A stretch of 64,000 nt of DNA from Coenobita brevimanus (taxonomy: Eukaryota > Arthropoda > Malacostraca > Decapoda > Coenobitidae): the NCBI GenBank assembly GCA_032717465.1, contig CM064657.1:24294138-24358137 (forward strand), in the 5' to 3' direction. A program made the translations under genes and the position numbers. Every line of letters starts with the position of its first letter. The stretch's first letter is position 1. The notes under the pieces were generated by a model. It was given only the letters and a program-made list of their open reading frames with translations, ran no database searches and was not told the DNA's origin. Shown piece after piece: positions 1 to 12,237 of the stretch.

Positions 1-109
1 TGGAACAGCATGCAGTGTAGAAAAACTGGCGTGAACATTTTATAGGAAAATGAGAAAGGAGAAAACGAGACTGTCATGGTGTAACCTGAAAATTAAAAAG
101 AATGAATTA

Positions 110-1729
110 GTGCTGGTTATCGGGAGATTTTTTTTATATCCATCCCTTACTTGTCATAATATGCTTATCAAGCTTATTCTTGATGCTTTCTGTGGAAGGG
201 ACAGCAACTACGAGTAGTTTACTCGTATTCCATTCGTCCAGTATTCCATTCCCAAACCAGTTTCAGCCTGTTTGCTTATTAAAACGGAATTTATCCATTT
301 TGAAACCATTTCATCTAGTTCTATCCTGTGTGGCAACTTTAAGTACCTTTTTAATATCTCCCTTATTTATTCCCAGCATCCACTCAAACACATCAATTAT
401 ATAAGTCTCCCCTTTCTCTACGTTTTTCTAGTGAGTGCAGGTTTAGTTATTTCAGTCTGTCTTCATATGAAAGGTTCCGAACATCATGTATCATTTTTGT
501 CTTACTTCTCTTTACATTTTCTAACGAATTTATATCTATTCTATTGTACAGATACCAAAATTGCACCACGTAGCCTAAGCGCTAGATAAAGTTACAATAT
601 TAATTTAGATGTCTTACTGCTCACACTTCGCGAAGTAAATCCTAGGACCCAATTTGGTTAATTTCTCGCATTAATACACTATTGCCCTGGTTTAAGGTTA
701 CCAATCATGACTACTAGATCTTTCCAGCATTCCGATTCATTATTTTTTTTATCTAAGTTGTATTTAATATCTAGAATGATCTTGCCCACTTTACTCTTTT
801 CCACGTTAAATTCCGTTTACCAATCCATAGACCATTTGTACAATATATGGAGGTCCGTTTTTAGGTTAGCATAGTCCTCAGTTAATGGTACGTCCTATTT
901 TTGTGTCATCGACAGATATGCTAACATTGCTAGTGATTCCTGAGTTTAGGTCATTTATATGTACCGTATAATAATTAACAGGGGACCAAGTATTTGCCCT
1001 TGTGGTACACCGCTAGTTACTGATCCCTAATCCCACTTAATACCGATTATTAAAACTCTCTACTTTCGTTCATTCAGCCAGGATTCTATCCATTTTAAGA
1101 TGTCGCAGTCTATACCGTGTGCTCGAACCTTCCTAACTAACCTTTCATGTGGGACCCTATCAAAAGCTTTGCTAAAGGTCAGATAAATAATATCGTAAAC
1201 TTTATCGCTATCTACCGTCTCATAAACCTCCGAGAAGTTTGATAAGTTTTTGAGGCAGGATCGTCCTTGCCTACATCCGTGTTGACTTTCATTTATGAGA
1301 TTAAATCAGTCTAAGTGCACTTTAATTTTTTATGCCAAAGTATAAGAGTACTAGCATTTTACCAACTGGTGTCGTTATACTTCTCGGACGATAATTCGAC
1401 GCAACTGATTTATCCCCTTTTTAAAAATGGGTACTACATTCGCTGCCTTCCACGCCTCTGGTACTTCTGAACTTAAAGAATTGTTAAATAACTTTGTAAT
1501 TGGATGACATCATTCTTTCTTGGTTTCCTTTATAATTTTTGCTTTGATATCGTTCGAACCTGACGATTTTCGAGACTCTGACTTACTAATTTCTTTCAGT
1601 ACTTCCTCCTTACTAATGGTTATAATACTAAGTATATTATTTTCTTTAGGGATCAGGACTAGATATTCCTGTGTAAATGCTGATACGAAATAATTATTCA
1701 GGATATGTCACATTTCCTTATCTTCACTG

Positions 1730-1731
<2 letters not shown>
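110..1731 (-). pseudogene. LINE-A: decayed CR1/Jockey-type non-LTR retrotransposon, RT to C-terminus
   Basis: Read on the minus strand this is a reverse transcriptase fragment with many stops and frameshifts. In order from 1731 downward one sees LNNYFVSAFTQE, an SRKSSGSNDI segment, VVPIFKKG, the RT block FSKAFDRVPHERL (about 1140-1180), TSGVPQGQILGP (about 990-1030) and a catalytic box decayed from FADD to VDDTKIG (about 910). The C-terminal part is still recognisable at 300-560 (NLSYEDRL, SLEKRRERGDL) and ends with ESIKNKLDKHI near 140. These are the blocks of CR1/Jockey-group LINEs. The endonuclease is missing: the fragment starts at the (AT)n tract, as expected of 5' truncation. It is clearly dead. 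The clade is inferred from motifs only. Confidence 0.85.

Positions 1732-1780
<49 letters not shown>
1732..1780. repeat. (AT)n microsatellite
   Basis: Uninterrupted TA dinucleotides between LINE-A and the SINE at 1781; probably grew from the SINE 3' tail. Confidence 0.97.
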
Positions 1781-1782
<2 letters not shown>

Positions 1783-1994
1783 ATCCATCATCATCCAATC
1801 CTACGTTTCCCCATGAGGAGCGTAGGAGCCCTGGGCTAGGCAGTTGGTCCTGACATTAAGATGAGAGTGACCAACCTCACTCATCCCTGAGTGGCATTAT
1901 GTGAGCAATAAACCCCAACCATCCCTTGGATATAAACCTTCACCGGCTCCATCCGATTGGAGCACAATAATTACCCACTAAACCACCAGGCGCC
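1781..1994 (-). mobile_element. tRNA-derived SINE
   Basis: On the minus strand the element starts GGCGCCTGGTGG at 1994. It has an A-box-like TGGTTTAGTGGG and a B-box-like GGTTTATATCC about 50 bases further on, which is tRNA promoter spacing. A body of about 140 bp follows, and it ends in a GGAT-type tail running into (TA)n. This is the architecture of a Pol III-transcribed SINE. Only one copy is in the window, so ends are approximate. Confidence 0.72.
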
Positions 1995-2102
1995 AAAATT
2001 TGGTTATATGGTTACCACCCATCGTAGTAAATTGTTTCCTGGTTTACAGGAAACCATTTGGCTTGTCATTCAGTGTAGAGTCACCCATAGACAGAAGGAA
2101 GA

Positions 2103-2160
<58 letters not shown>

Positions 2161-2476
2161 TGTATATATATAGTATATACTGTAGATATACTATATATGT
2201 GTATGTATGTATATATATTATACTTTTATTCAAGGAAAGAGAACCACAACCCACGTGCAAAGTCACCGTTCTTATCCCTTTCTTTTTATAATGTAATTAT
2301 ATTCATAAAAGTTATGATAATTTTCTTTTGGTTGAATGAACCTCTGTGTTTCAGGGAATTTAGTAATACCTTGGACAACCATTTCCACTCAAGCGCCGTT
2401 TTTATCATCATCAGTGTTCATTATTATTATTAGTAGTAGTAGTATTGCTGTTATCATTATTACCATTAATAATAAA

Positions 2477-2509
<33 letters not shown>

Positions 2510-2810
2510 TATTACTTCCAGACGATCTCCTAAAACTTTGGAATTGGTTTCTCGGACTCAGGGGTTGAGAGTTGGAATCTTGTCAAGGGGACAACTCAGT
2601 AACAAATATACGATAATTTGGTTATTGTAACTTTTTTTTTTTTTTAAGGGGTTAGTGGAAGGAATAACTTTTTTTTTTTTACAACGAAAACATGGAAAAA
2701 AAGGTCACCACACCTTTGTTTTTAATTTATTTTTTATTTTTTTATTTTAGAACAGAAGTTGTGAGACGAGTCACTACCCCCCTTATTTTTCCTGTAAAAA
2801 TGAATAGTAT
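1995..2810. other. Intergenic, low-complexity tracts only
   Basis: Contains an (AT)n tract at 2106-2158 with degenerate TATA-rich flank to 2222, an AAT/ATT trinucleotide stretch at about 2418-2513, and T-runs near 2631-2645 and 2670-2680. Open frames here are readings of the simple repeats. No gene signal seen. Confidence 0.8.
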
Positions 2811-3062
2811 CTATCTGTCTATCTATCTATTTCCAGACCCCTCAATCCCGCAAGGGGTGGCCACAAACAAATCGCCTCCATGTCGCGCTGTCCGCCATTT
2901 CACTGCCCTGCTCCAAGCTCGCACCCCCCTCTCTCATATACCTCTCCACTCCATCCCTCCATCTCATCCTTGTCCTTCCCCTCCCTCTCCCCCCCTCCAC
3001 CTCACTCGCATACACTCCTCGTCAGTCTCTCACTCTCCATCCTCTCCACATGACCAAACCAA
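2811..3062 (-). mobile_element. RTE-A LINE, 3' fragment (copy 0)
   Basis: The minus strand matches the last ~250 bp of the RTE-A family seen at 10895-13235. It begins inside the C-terminal motif WFGHVERMESERL at about 3060 and ends in a tetranucleotide tail (ctat/ctgt repeats on the plus strand at 2811-2830). The short tandem-repeat tail fits the RTE clade. Strongly 5'-truncated; non-coding. Confidence 0.85.
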
Positions 3063-3505
3063 TAGTAGCAAGTGGTAATTTTCCTTTGGTAACTAAGTTT
3101 TTGCAGAAAGCATAGAATACCTGAGAAGATTCTGCACTCTTCTTTCCTTGTCCCTGCAAAAGTAGGTAATAGTAACGAGAAGGATTGCATTCTAAGCTTA
3201 TTCGTAAATCTCAGTCCCCAGCGGAGTCCCATTGATGACCTTGGGGTTTATATGGGAATACCTCCTTTCCTTCTACCCCAGACCCACTGCCCATCACCCT
3301 TTTACTCTACACCCCCTACCCTTTACCCCCTTCCCTTCTACCCTGCGCTTCAAACCCCCTACCCCCTTTCCTTCTTCCCCACACCATCCTACCCACCTCC
3401 CTTCTGTTGTGCCCCACACCATCACTCCTAACCCCTTTTCCTTCTACACTGTTCTCCTACCTCCTTCCCTTTCACTACGCACCTTGCACACACTTGAAGC
3501 TGATA

Positions 3506-3509
<4 letters not shown>
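3063..3509. other. Intergenic, C/T-rich, no gene seen
   Basis: 3240-3480 is rich in CCCCT/ACCCC runs. Nothing recognisable is encoded. Confidence 0.6.
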
Positions 3510-3596
<87 letters not shown>

Positions 3597-3608
3597 AAGC
3601 AAACTATA

Positions 3609-3669
<61 letters not shown>

Positions 3670-3705
3670 GTATGTATATACACGTATATGATTGTCATGT
3701 GTGCC

Positions 3706-3750
<45 letters not shown>
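3510..3750. repeat. Compound microsatellite (CT)n-(CA)n-(AT)n-(GT)n-(GA)n
   Basis: Five tracts in about 240 bp: CT 3510-3537, CA 3537-3592, AT 3611-3667, GT about 3706-3720 and GA 3720-3749. The outer and inner tracts are mutually complementary (CT with GA, CA with GT), so the cluster could fold on itself around the AT tract. Confidence 0.95.
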
Positions 3751-3752
<2 letters not shown>

Positions 3753-4555
3753 GGGGGGAAGATATGCCCAAAAGAGAGACAGGAGTTTCACCACTGTTTT
3801 ATTAGGAAAATAATTCATGGTCACTTTGAGATCAGTATTCTTAGTTCAGATGCTTGCATTCTCTGCAGCAATGGTACCGTTTGGTACCGTACCCGTATCT
3901 ATATGATGTTGTGCTTTCTCTCAGATGCTCAGCTGATCTGGCAACGTCACTTATATAGAGAATAAAGTAAATTGTTATTAGTGAACGTTTCCATTTTATA
4001 TTTTAACCACTGAATAAGATGTAATTTTTCCATAACATTTGCCTTGTCTCAGGGCCTCATTAAGATCGGAATCGAGGATAATTTTTAGCAAATTATCCGA
4101 TTGTGTAGGTCGGTGTAAAAGTTGAAACAATATCAACCGGTTTCATTGTCTCGTTCTGGGCTTCCATTCCATAATACCAGACATGATGCATTTGTCAGTG
4201 AAAAGCGTTATGTCCTGAATCTGATCGAATGATGGGGTGTGTTCTTATTCCAGCCTTTACTCCAGCGTACTTAATCGGACAGTTTGTTTAAGGTATGTCT
4301 GATTTCGACTCCAGTGTGACGAGACTTACTACAGCCGTATTCTTAAAAATAATCCCTTCCCTAAACTTTCCCTTCCCGTCGAAGGAGTGATTTCCATCGG
4401 TATCCGAACAGATGCCCTTGGAAGGGAAGGGAGAATGTTCCTTCACCCTCAGACTTCCCCATCGCAGGCCAGCATCTTCATTATTTACGTTGTATGTGGT
4501 CTTAAATTCACAGAGATTCTGATTCAGTCGCTTACTTAATCTAAACCTCTTACCT

Positions 4556-4557
<2 letters not shown>
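3751..4557. other. Unique intergenic sequence
   Basis: About 800 bp of mixed composition with no open frame, repeat family or RNA gene that I recognise. Confidence 0.5.

Positions 4558-4623
<66 letters not shown>
4558..4623. repeat. (CT)n microsatellite
   Basis: About 66 bp of uninterrupted CT. Confidence 0.97.
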
Positions 4624-4627
<4 letters not shown>

Positions 4628-4732
4628 GTTTTTCCCGTCCTTTCTACCCCCTTTACTGGCACTGTCAACCCTTTCTTTTTCTAGTTTTGTCCTTAAACAC
4701 ACACTGGCGGCCGCGCTCGTAAATACGCTCGC

Positions 4733-5060
4733 TTGTCTTTACGCAGGTTCACTCTTCACTCAGTTGTTGTCGTCCATCTCGTTCCTTACTTCTGCCACAT
4801 TCTTCATCCTTCCTGTCACATTCTGTCTGCTTCCCAGCCCCAGCCCTCTTCCTTTCCTTCTTGCTCCATGGCATTGAGTCCCCATTTCACTTCCTCCTCA
4901 CACCCCTCTCTCCCTTCCTCCTCTTCGTCTCCCTCTTCCTCCTCTCTCCCTGCCACACTTTCCGGCTTCCATTGCCACATTCATTCCTCTCCCCCCCACA
5001 CTTTTCCTCCTCTCTTCCACATACTCTAATCACCCCATCGCCCTGTACATCTTTTCTTGC

Positions 5061-5113
<53 letters not shown>

Positions 5114-5560
5114 CCTCCAGTACTGTCCTCATTCCTCCCAACCCCCGGCGCCTTCTTCCTCTCCCTCTCCTTCCCTGTCACGCTTCACTTTCAGCATTTT
5201 TTCATATTCTTCGTCCTCTCTTCTCCTTCATAGGCTCACATCTACCCACTGCTTTCTCCAAGTATCTTTGCTGTGCTGTTCCTCTCCCACCGTACCTTTC
5301 TCTGCCTCTCCTCATTCCTTCGCCATCTCTCCGCGTCACACTTTTCATTCATAGCTTTTTCCTCTCCCTCTCACACTGTTTCTCTTTTTCCAGAGCCTCA
5401 TCTCACCACTGTTCTCCTTATTTCTCCTTGCTGTACTCCTTATATTCTTTCCGATTCCCCCTACACTGTCTCATTTCATCACCACCAGTTCAGACACTAT
5501 CTCTGCAGTTTCCCTCTTCTCATCTCCATCCCTCCATTCCCCCACCGGCGTGGTGGCGGG
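4733..5560. repeat. Pyrimidine-rich low-complexity tract with (CT)n core
   Basis: More than 800 bp dominated by C and T (TCTCTTCC, CCTCTCCC words) with a perfect CT tract at 5065-5109. Open frames here are Ser/Pro/Leu/Phe-rich readings of the skewed composition and not credible proteins. Confidence 0.8.
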
Positions 5561-5735
5561 AGGCGGCGGTCCCCTGGGGTATGCAGCGTCCCCAGGGGCC
5601 TCCGAGTTCGGATGGGGATCAATACGAAGCCCCACGCCGCCCCGCTCCCCAGCTGAGTGTGAGGGCCGCCTGGGGAGCGGGGTCAGGCGACCACTGCTGG
5701 GGTGGTGGGGTGAACTGGAGGGAGGGGGAGTGGCA
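5561..5735. other. GC-rich stretch
   Basis: About 170 bp that is markedly GC-rich with several CpGs, next to the minisatellite. Its 'agcgtccccaggg' word recurs at about 61025 in another GC-rich stretch. Function unknown. Confidence 0.4.
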
Positions 5736-5998
5736 CGGCAGGATGGAATGGCAGGGGTTGCACAGCGGGATGGAATGGCAGGGGTGGCACGGCACGATGG
5801 AGTGGCAGGGGTGGCACAGCAGGATAGAATGGCAGGGGTGGCACAGCAGGATAGAATGGCAGGGGTGGCACAGCAGGATGGAATGGCAGGGGTGGCCCGG
5901 TAGGATGGAATGGCAGAGGTAGCGCTGCAGGATGGAATAACAAGGATGGCATGATAAGGTAAAGTGGCAGTGGTGTCACGGCTAGATGGAAGGGCAGC
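5736..5998. repeat. 27-bp minisatellite
   Basis: About ten tandem copies of a 27-bp unit (word GGATGGAATGGCAGGGGTGG), most regular at 5790-5900 and decaying toward 5998. As 27 is a multiple of 3, the array reads as a 9-residue peptide repeat in every frame. This explains the long open frames crossing it; no protein is implied. Confidence 0.9.
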
Positions 5999-8869
5999 TT
6001 AGGATGTCAAATACTGATGACAGATTAGCATTGTTAAAGAGAATTGTAGATGAGCCCATTCGCTACGGTTGGTGCACACGGGTATTTTATTCAGAGTAAC
6101 GCTTGAAAATTTAACCAAACTTACGGAAATTCTAGCAGTCAGAGGCCTTAACAACCGTCTCGAGCCACTTTCATTCTTTAGTTGGTAGAACACTGAGTGT
6201 ATTTAGGCTAACCAGACAGTTTCGTTCAGATAAATCTCAGCTGTGGAAGTGCTAATCTTTTCAGTCCGACGACATGTTATATTTAATTTTGGGTATCTTT
6301 TGACTATTATACTCGGCTTGGGGAGAGAGGAATGGTTCTTAGTGGAGTCTTTCTAACCCCTTCACTACCTATGGTCTCTCCAAAGCTTAATATAATTGTC
6401 TGAAAATAGCAAGACTACACTTTAGAATACGTCAAGAAAATGTCATGCAAAAGCACAAAGCCATCTTAAGCAAGATGGGGCAGGAATAACCCCTGCAGCC
6501 GGTGAATTAGCGGATGCGCTGCTTTAATAGGAAATTTTAGGACGGCCTAGCTAAGACATGCCCGGTTATATTGAACGGTGGAGGACTATGGCGGCTCTGA
6601 CATCCCTCCTCCACTACCACCACCACCACAGCGTCGGAGTTGTTGGGGTGCTGAGAGAGAGAGAGAGAGAATGGTGTGTCAGCTTGTCTCTACCCCCACT
6701 CCCCCCCACACACACACACACACTTCAGCACGCATTGTACATTGGGAGGGAAGTAGAGAGAGAGAGTGTGTGTGTGGTGATCTAGCCACAACTAACTTGT
6801 ATGACGTGTGGCTTGAAGTTGCGTTGTTTATTCTGTGTATACTAAAGACTAAACAAAGCTTCCTGGCAAAGACTGGAAAATATAACAACCAGTGTAATAC
6901 TTAAATTTAAAGTTTTGGCTTGCTACACGCATGGAAATGGATTGTAACTAGTATGAAATATGCACCGTCATGACATTCAGTTCAGGTTTTCCGAATTCGA
7001 GTAACAAATCTGGTTATGATGTAATAACCTGCTGAAGTAAATAAAATCTGTAATGTTCATAGAATGCTTGCAGCGGCCAGATGTATCTGAATTCGATCTT
7101 GTGTGCGAACATCAGCCAGAGTTGACCACCTCAGCTATTCGATGCATCGTTAAGAACATTGAGCGTAGTTTGTCAGATATCAGTCCGTCTAGAATGGGCC
7201 TAGTCCTGTGTAGTTGTACTAGTAGGTTTTCCATTAGGTATAGACTACCCGGTGTAATGAAAAGTATTTCACTGCATATGCGTCGTAAGTCGGAGTGAAT
7301 GAGATATGAATACATTGTCAGTTAACTTGTACAATTAATCTGCTCTGGCTGCGGCACCAAGTCACGGCAGAATTTAATTGTCTGGCCATGGCGACCGTCA
7401 AGACTTCATAGCAAGAAATGGTGGAAGTATTGGGATGCAGCTAGCTTGATTTTAGAAAGTATTTTTTTTCTTTTTTAGGGTAGTGATACAGATTTAACTG
7501 GGTAGTGATACAGATTTAACTTCCTGGTTCTGTGGGTGGAAATAGCAAGGAACTGGGAAGCTGTCAGTTGGTCTTCGCAGACGAGAGTGACGTAAAACTG
7601 CTTTGTCTCAGTGCAGCGTGTACTTCAACGGAAAGTAAAAAAATAATGAAAATAATGAAGTAAATTGAAGTGATCGGTTAACAGCCTACTCCTAATGAAA
7701 AAATGAAGTGATCAGATGAGCTGTGGATTGTACCACTTTATCCACTGGACGCAATTCGTACCATTTCTGTTCGTTATTTTGAAAAAATTATCGAAGAATA
7801 AGCATGAAATAGGGCTTTGGTAAGCAGTATTATTTTAGAAAGTAAGACTCCCCTTATATAAATAGATAGATAAACAGATAGATTTATAGTGTCAGTGTGT
7901 TTTTGTTCTCTGGTATGAATCCGATACATGAATCTACAATAACTCCATACAATATGAACTTATAAGTGTGCGGAAAGTAGAGTTTTGATATCACTTAGAG
8001 GGACAAGAAGAAACTTCTTGAGAAAAGAAAGTGAGTGTTGAAGATATAAGCTAATCACCACAGCAAAATATGGTATGGGCCGGTCATGTCTCTTGCGGAA
8101 CAGGTTCGGTGACAGATTAACAACTAAGGTAAGAGAGTGACATCTTAGAAATGAAATGTGAGGTAGAGTTGGGCAGTGTAGCAAATGGGTGGATAAGTTT
8201 TGTATATTTACCAGAGAGGATGGAACAGGGTAACAATCACTTGTTTAGATGGGAAAAGTTGGGCTACTCCTTGTCCATTCGTCTGCAGTAGACTGATGCA
8301 AGCTGCTGCCACCCTTGGTGATAGTTTTGATCGAAACAAATTTATACCGGTATTTCAGTAGCTGTATAAGAAAGGATACCGTAGGGGATTTAATCAACAG
8401 CTAAATCTAAGTAAGAGATACTACATGAGCATTGACCAGCCATTATTATGTGAGATCTTCCCTTAGGTGACTAAAATCGTCGGACGGCAGCAAGGATGGA
8501 ATAACAATGACAGTGTGGTGTACAGTACTCTGAAGGGAATAATGTAAAATGTTTTAAACCCCTTCAGTATGAGAGTAAGAGTATAATTAAGAAGTATAGC
8601 CGAACTGCAGAGGTTAATTAAAATTTTCTTAAATCAGGCAAGAAGCAACGAATAAGTCTACATTCCTTTTGCTGCTGTCAGACGACTCTATTCATCCTAT
8701 ATGATGATAGGATTAGAAATATCTCCATGAACCATTCAGCAACGATGACTTATTTTGTATTTTATTCCTGCCCCCACCAGATGCTGCTGCCTAGGAGTGA
8801 CCCCTCACACAGTAGGGGAAAAAAATCCCAGTAGTGAATCATACATTGAGACTGAACCATATCCTTACT
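5999..8869. other. Mostly unique intergenic sequence
   Basis: Contains short GA, CA and GT tracts at about 6652-6776. An 81-codon open frame at 7053-7298 (plus) is not made of repeats, but I recognise no domain in it and see no partner exon; it may be chance. At 8065-8110 the plus strand resembles a decayed 'GHV' C-terminal segment of RTE-type LINEs, too weak to call. Two adjacent copies of a 19-base phrase ending 'gatacagatttaact' lie at about 7480-7522. Confidence 0.5.
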
Positions 8870-9030
8870 GATAGAATGGCAGGCCATAATTAAAATTTAC
8901 TAACACAGGATTAGACAAGAGTTATGACGGTTTTACATTAAGTTCTAGTTAGGACTTATTTGCACACAGGGTTAGACCATAGTTCTGTCATATTTACACT
9001 GAATTAGACCATAATGAAGATTTAGTTACT
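8870..9030. repeat. Degenerate ~34-bp minisatellite, left part
   Basis: Imperfect repeats built on 'gacttatttacac...ggattagaccatagttc' recur about every 30-40 bp. The same motif resumes at about 9425, so the LINE fragment in between appears to split one array. Confidence 0.6.
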
Positions 9031-9034
9031 ATTC

Positions 9035-9410
9035 TGTCTGTCTGTATTTAGCCAGACTTTTAAATCCTGGAAGGGACATGGCCCTCGGTTTCTCATTCCC
9101 CATTCTTTTCACATGGCTAAACCATCGCAGGGTACTTCTCACAGTACTTTTCAGTACATTCATATCAACACCGCAACTCTCCTTCTCTTCCTCGTTTGTC
9201 TGTCTCCACTTCGCTCCAGAAGCTCCTTTCATATAGCACATTTCCATCCCTCTCACCCTTGACTCATGTCCTTCCAAAAAAAACAAGCATCACTTCAGTT
9301 AGATAGAGCGAAGATCACATTACTGCGCTGTTATGCTGCGACTCGCTTACTTCCATTGGCTTGTTCACTCCCCTGTTCCTTATGACTGCTGTCAGTGAAC
9401 TGTGAGCAGT
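9035..9410 (-). mobile_element. Diverged RTE-A-like LINE fragment
   Basis: The minus strand encodes LEGHESRVRGMEMCYMKGA followed by TLRWFSHVKRM, a diverged match to the C-terminal region of RTE-A (LLEGHKSRVRAVEMSYLRGA, TLRWFGHVERM). Upstream, near 9380, a AVIRNRGV motif also fits. The 3' end on the plus strand is a (ctgt)n run followed by gccagac, equivalent to the RTE-A tail. It is a different subfamily or an old copy; frames are broken. Confidence 0.75.
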
Positions 9411-9424
9411 GATTAGCTGGGACT

Positions 9425-9700
9425 TACATACACGCAGGTTTAGGCCAAAGATAGGACTTAGTTACATTCTGAATTAAACCATAGTTCGGACTTATTTACG
9501 CTGGATCAAACCATAGTTTGGACTTATTTACAAGTAAGGATAGACTCTAGATAGGACTGAAATCAGAATTAATTGTTATTACTTGATTAGTTTAAAATAG
9601 TGACGAATTAGGTAAACCTAAGAGCAGACCGTACGCAGAAATTATTCACACCACCACTAAATTAGATCATTGCTATGAATATTACGCATTGAATGGCGTC
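9425..9700. repeat. Degenerate ~34-bp minisatellite, right part
   Basis: Continues the 'accatagttcggacttatttacg' motif seen at 8870-9030, with at least four recognisable units between 9440 and 9560 and decay beyond. Confidence 0.6.
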
Positions 9701-10859
<1,159 letters not shown>

Positions 10860-10894
10860 CATTCTTCAGTCATGAGATTGCCAACCCATGTTGT
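10860..10894. repeat. Target-site duplication, left copy (35 bp)
   Basis: Identical over 35 bp to 13236-13270 (begins cattcttcagtc, ends cccatgttgt). The two copies bracket the RTE-A insertion exactly. Confidence 0.95.
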
Positions 10895-11103
10895 CCATCC
10901 ATCCATCCATTGCCAGACGCCTCAATCCCGTTTGGGGTGGCCACAAACAAATCGCCTCCAAGTCGCCCTGTCCCCCGCCCTGCTCCCAACTCACACCCCC
11001 CTCTCTCATACACCTCTCCACCCCATCCCTCCATCTCATCCTCGGTCTCCCCCTCCCTCTTCCACCCTCCACCTCACTCACATACACTCTCTTCGTCAGT
11101 CTT

Positions 11104-12237
11104 TCACCCTCCATCCTCTCCACATGGCCAAACCACCTCAGTGTGTTCCTCACAACGCTTGCCTATCACATCCACATCCACACCACAACGCTCCTTTATA
11201 TCCTCATTCGTCAGCCTGTCTCTCCACGTGACTCCACAGGCTCCTCTTAAATAACTCATTTCCATTGCTCTCACTCTTGACTTGTGTCCTTCCAACAATG
11301 TCCAAGCTTCACTTCCGTACGTTAGAGTTTGTATCACAATACTGTCATGTAGTAACTTTTTTACTTCCATGCTCACTTCCCTGTTCCTTATCACTGCTTT
11401 CAAGGAACCAGCAACCTTTCTTCCCTGCTGTACCCTTTCAAGCACTTCACCCTCCAAACCTCCATCCTTACTCATCACACTACCCAAATACTTAAACGTA
11501 CTCACATTTTCCAATTCCTCACCATCCAACCTCACTGTACATTCACTGACTTCACCTCTCTCAAAGACCATCACTTTACTCTTCCCTACATTCACCTTTA
11601 GGTTCCGTTTCTTACACACTCTCTCAAACTCATCCACCAAGCCTTGCAGCTCCCCTTCGTCTTCACTCAACAACACAGTATCATCTGCAAACAACAATAC
11701 AGGGAGTTTCCAAACACTATCCTCTCTCACCAGGGCCACTCCAACATCCACTACCCTACCTTGTACCTCTTTTATTACCCCATCCATGTACAGATTGAAC
11801 AACCATGGAGACATGACACATCCCTGTTTCAAACCAACTTTCAAAGAGAAAAATTCACTTAGTTCACCATCCACACGCACTGCAGCCTTCGCACCATCGT
11901 ACATACTCTTCACAGCATTCAACAACTTCCCATCTACTCCATATATTCTTAACACTTTCCACAATCCTTGTCTATCCACCCTGTCATATGCTTTCACCAA
12001 ATCCATGAAAGCCGCATACAACTTCTTTCCTTTCTCTAGAAACTTTTCCACTAAAGATCTAAGAATGAATATCTGATCTACACAACCTCTTCCCTTCCTA
12101 AAGCCTCCCTGTTCTTCTCCAACTAATTTCTCTGTTCTTTCTCTAACTCTGTCTATAAGTATCCTACCATACACTTTTCCTATTATACTAAGAAGACAAA
12201 TGCCCCTATGATTACCACACACTTCTTTTTCCCCTTT
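11104..12237 (-). pseudogene. RTE-A ORF2, reverse transcriptase domain
   Basis: Begins NHRGICLLS right after the in-frame stop and holds the full RT core: EEQGGFRKGRG, MDLVKAYDRVDRQGLWK, VGLKQGCVMSPWLFNLYMDG, LLFADDTVLLSEDEGEL (catalytic ADD) and STFKYLGSVMSKDG. The thumb region includes SMEVKKLLHDSIVI and LTYGSEAWTLLEGHKSRV. A one-base insertion near 11154 shifts the frame compared with the copies at 18583, 41163 and 53580, so the last ~60 residues lie in another frame at 10900-11153. Role when intact: target-primed reverse transcription. Confidence 0.92.

Noticed and set aside
3232..3824. Several frames with HTHTHT, IYIYIY or RERERE runs
   Set aside because: Translations of CA, AT and GA microsatellites.
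4861..5922. 353-codon plus frame
   Set aside because: First half is a reading of pyrimidine-rich DNA including (CT)n, second half of a 27-bp minisatellite. No domain.
7053..7298. 81-codon plus frame in unique sequence
   Set aside because: No recognisable domain or homolog, no splice partner seen; length within chance expectation for a 64-kb window.
8065..8320. Possible decayed RTE C-terminal segment (GHV and WEKLG-like words)
   Set aside because: Only isolated words match, in different frames; too weak for a feature.
11282..12076. 264-codon plus frame
   Set aside because: Also antisense to the RTE-A reverse transcriptase.
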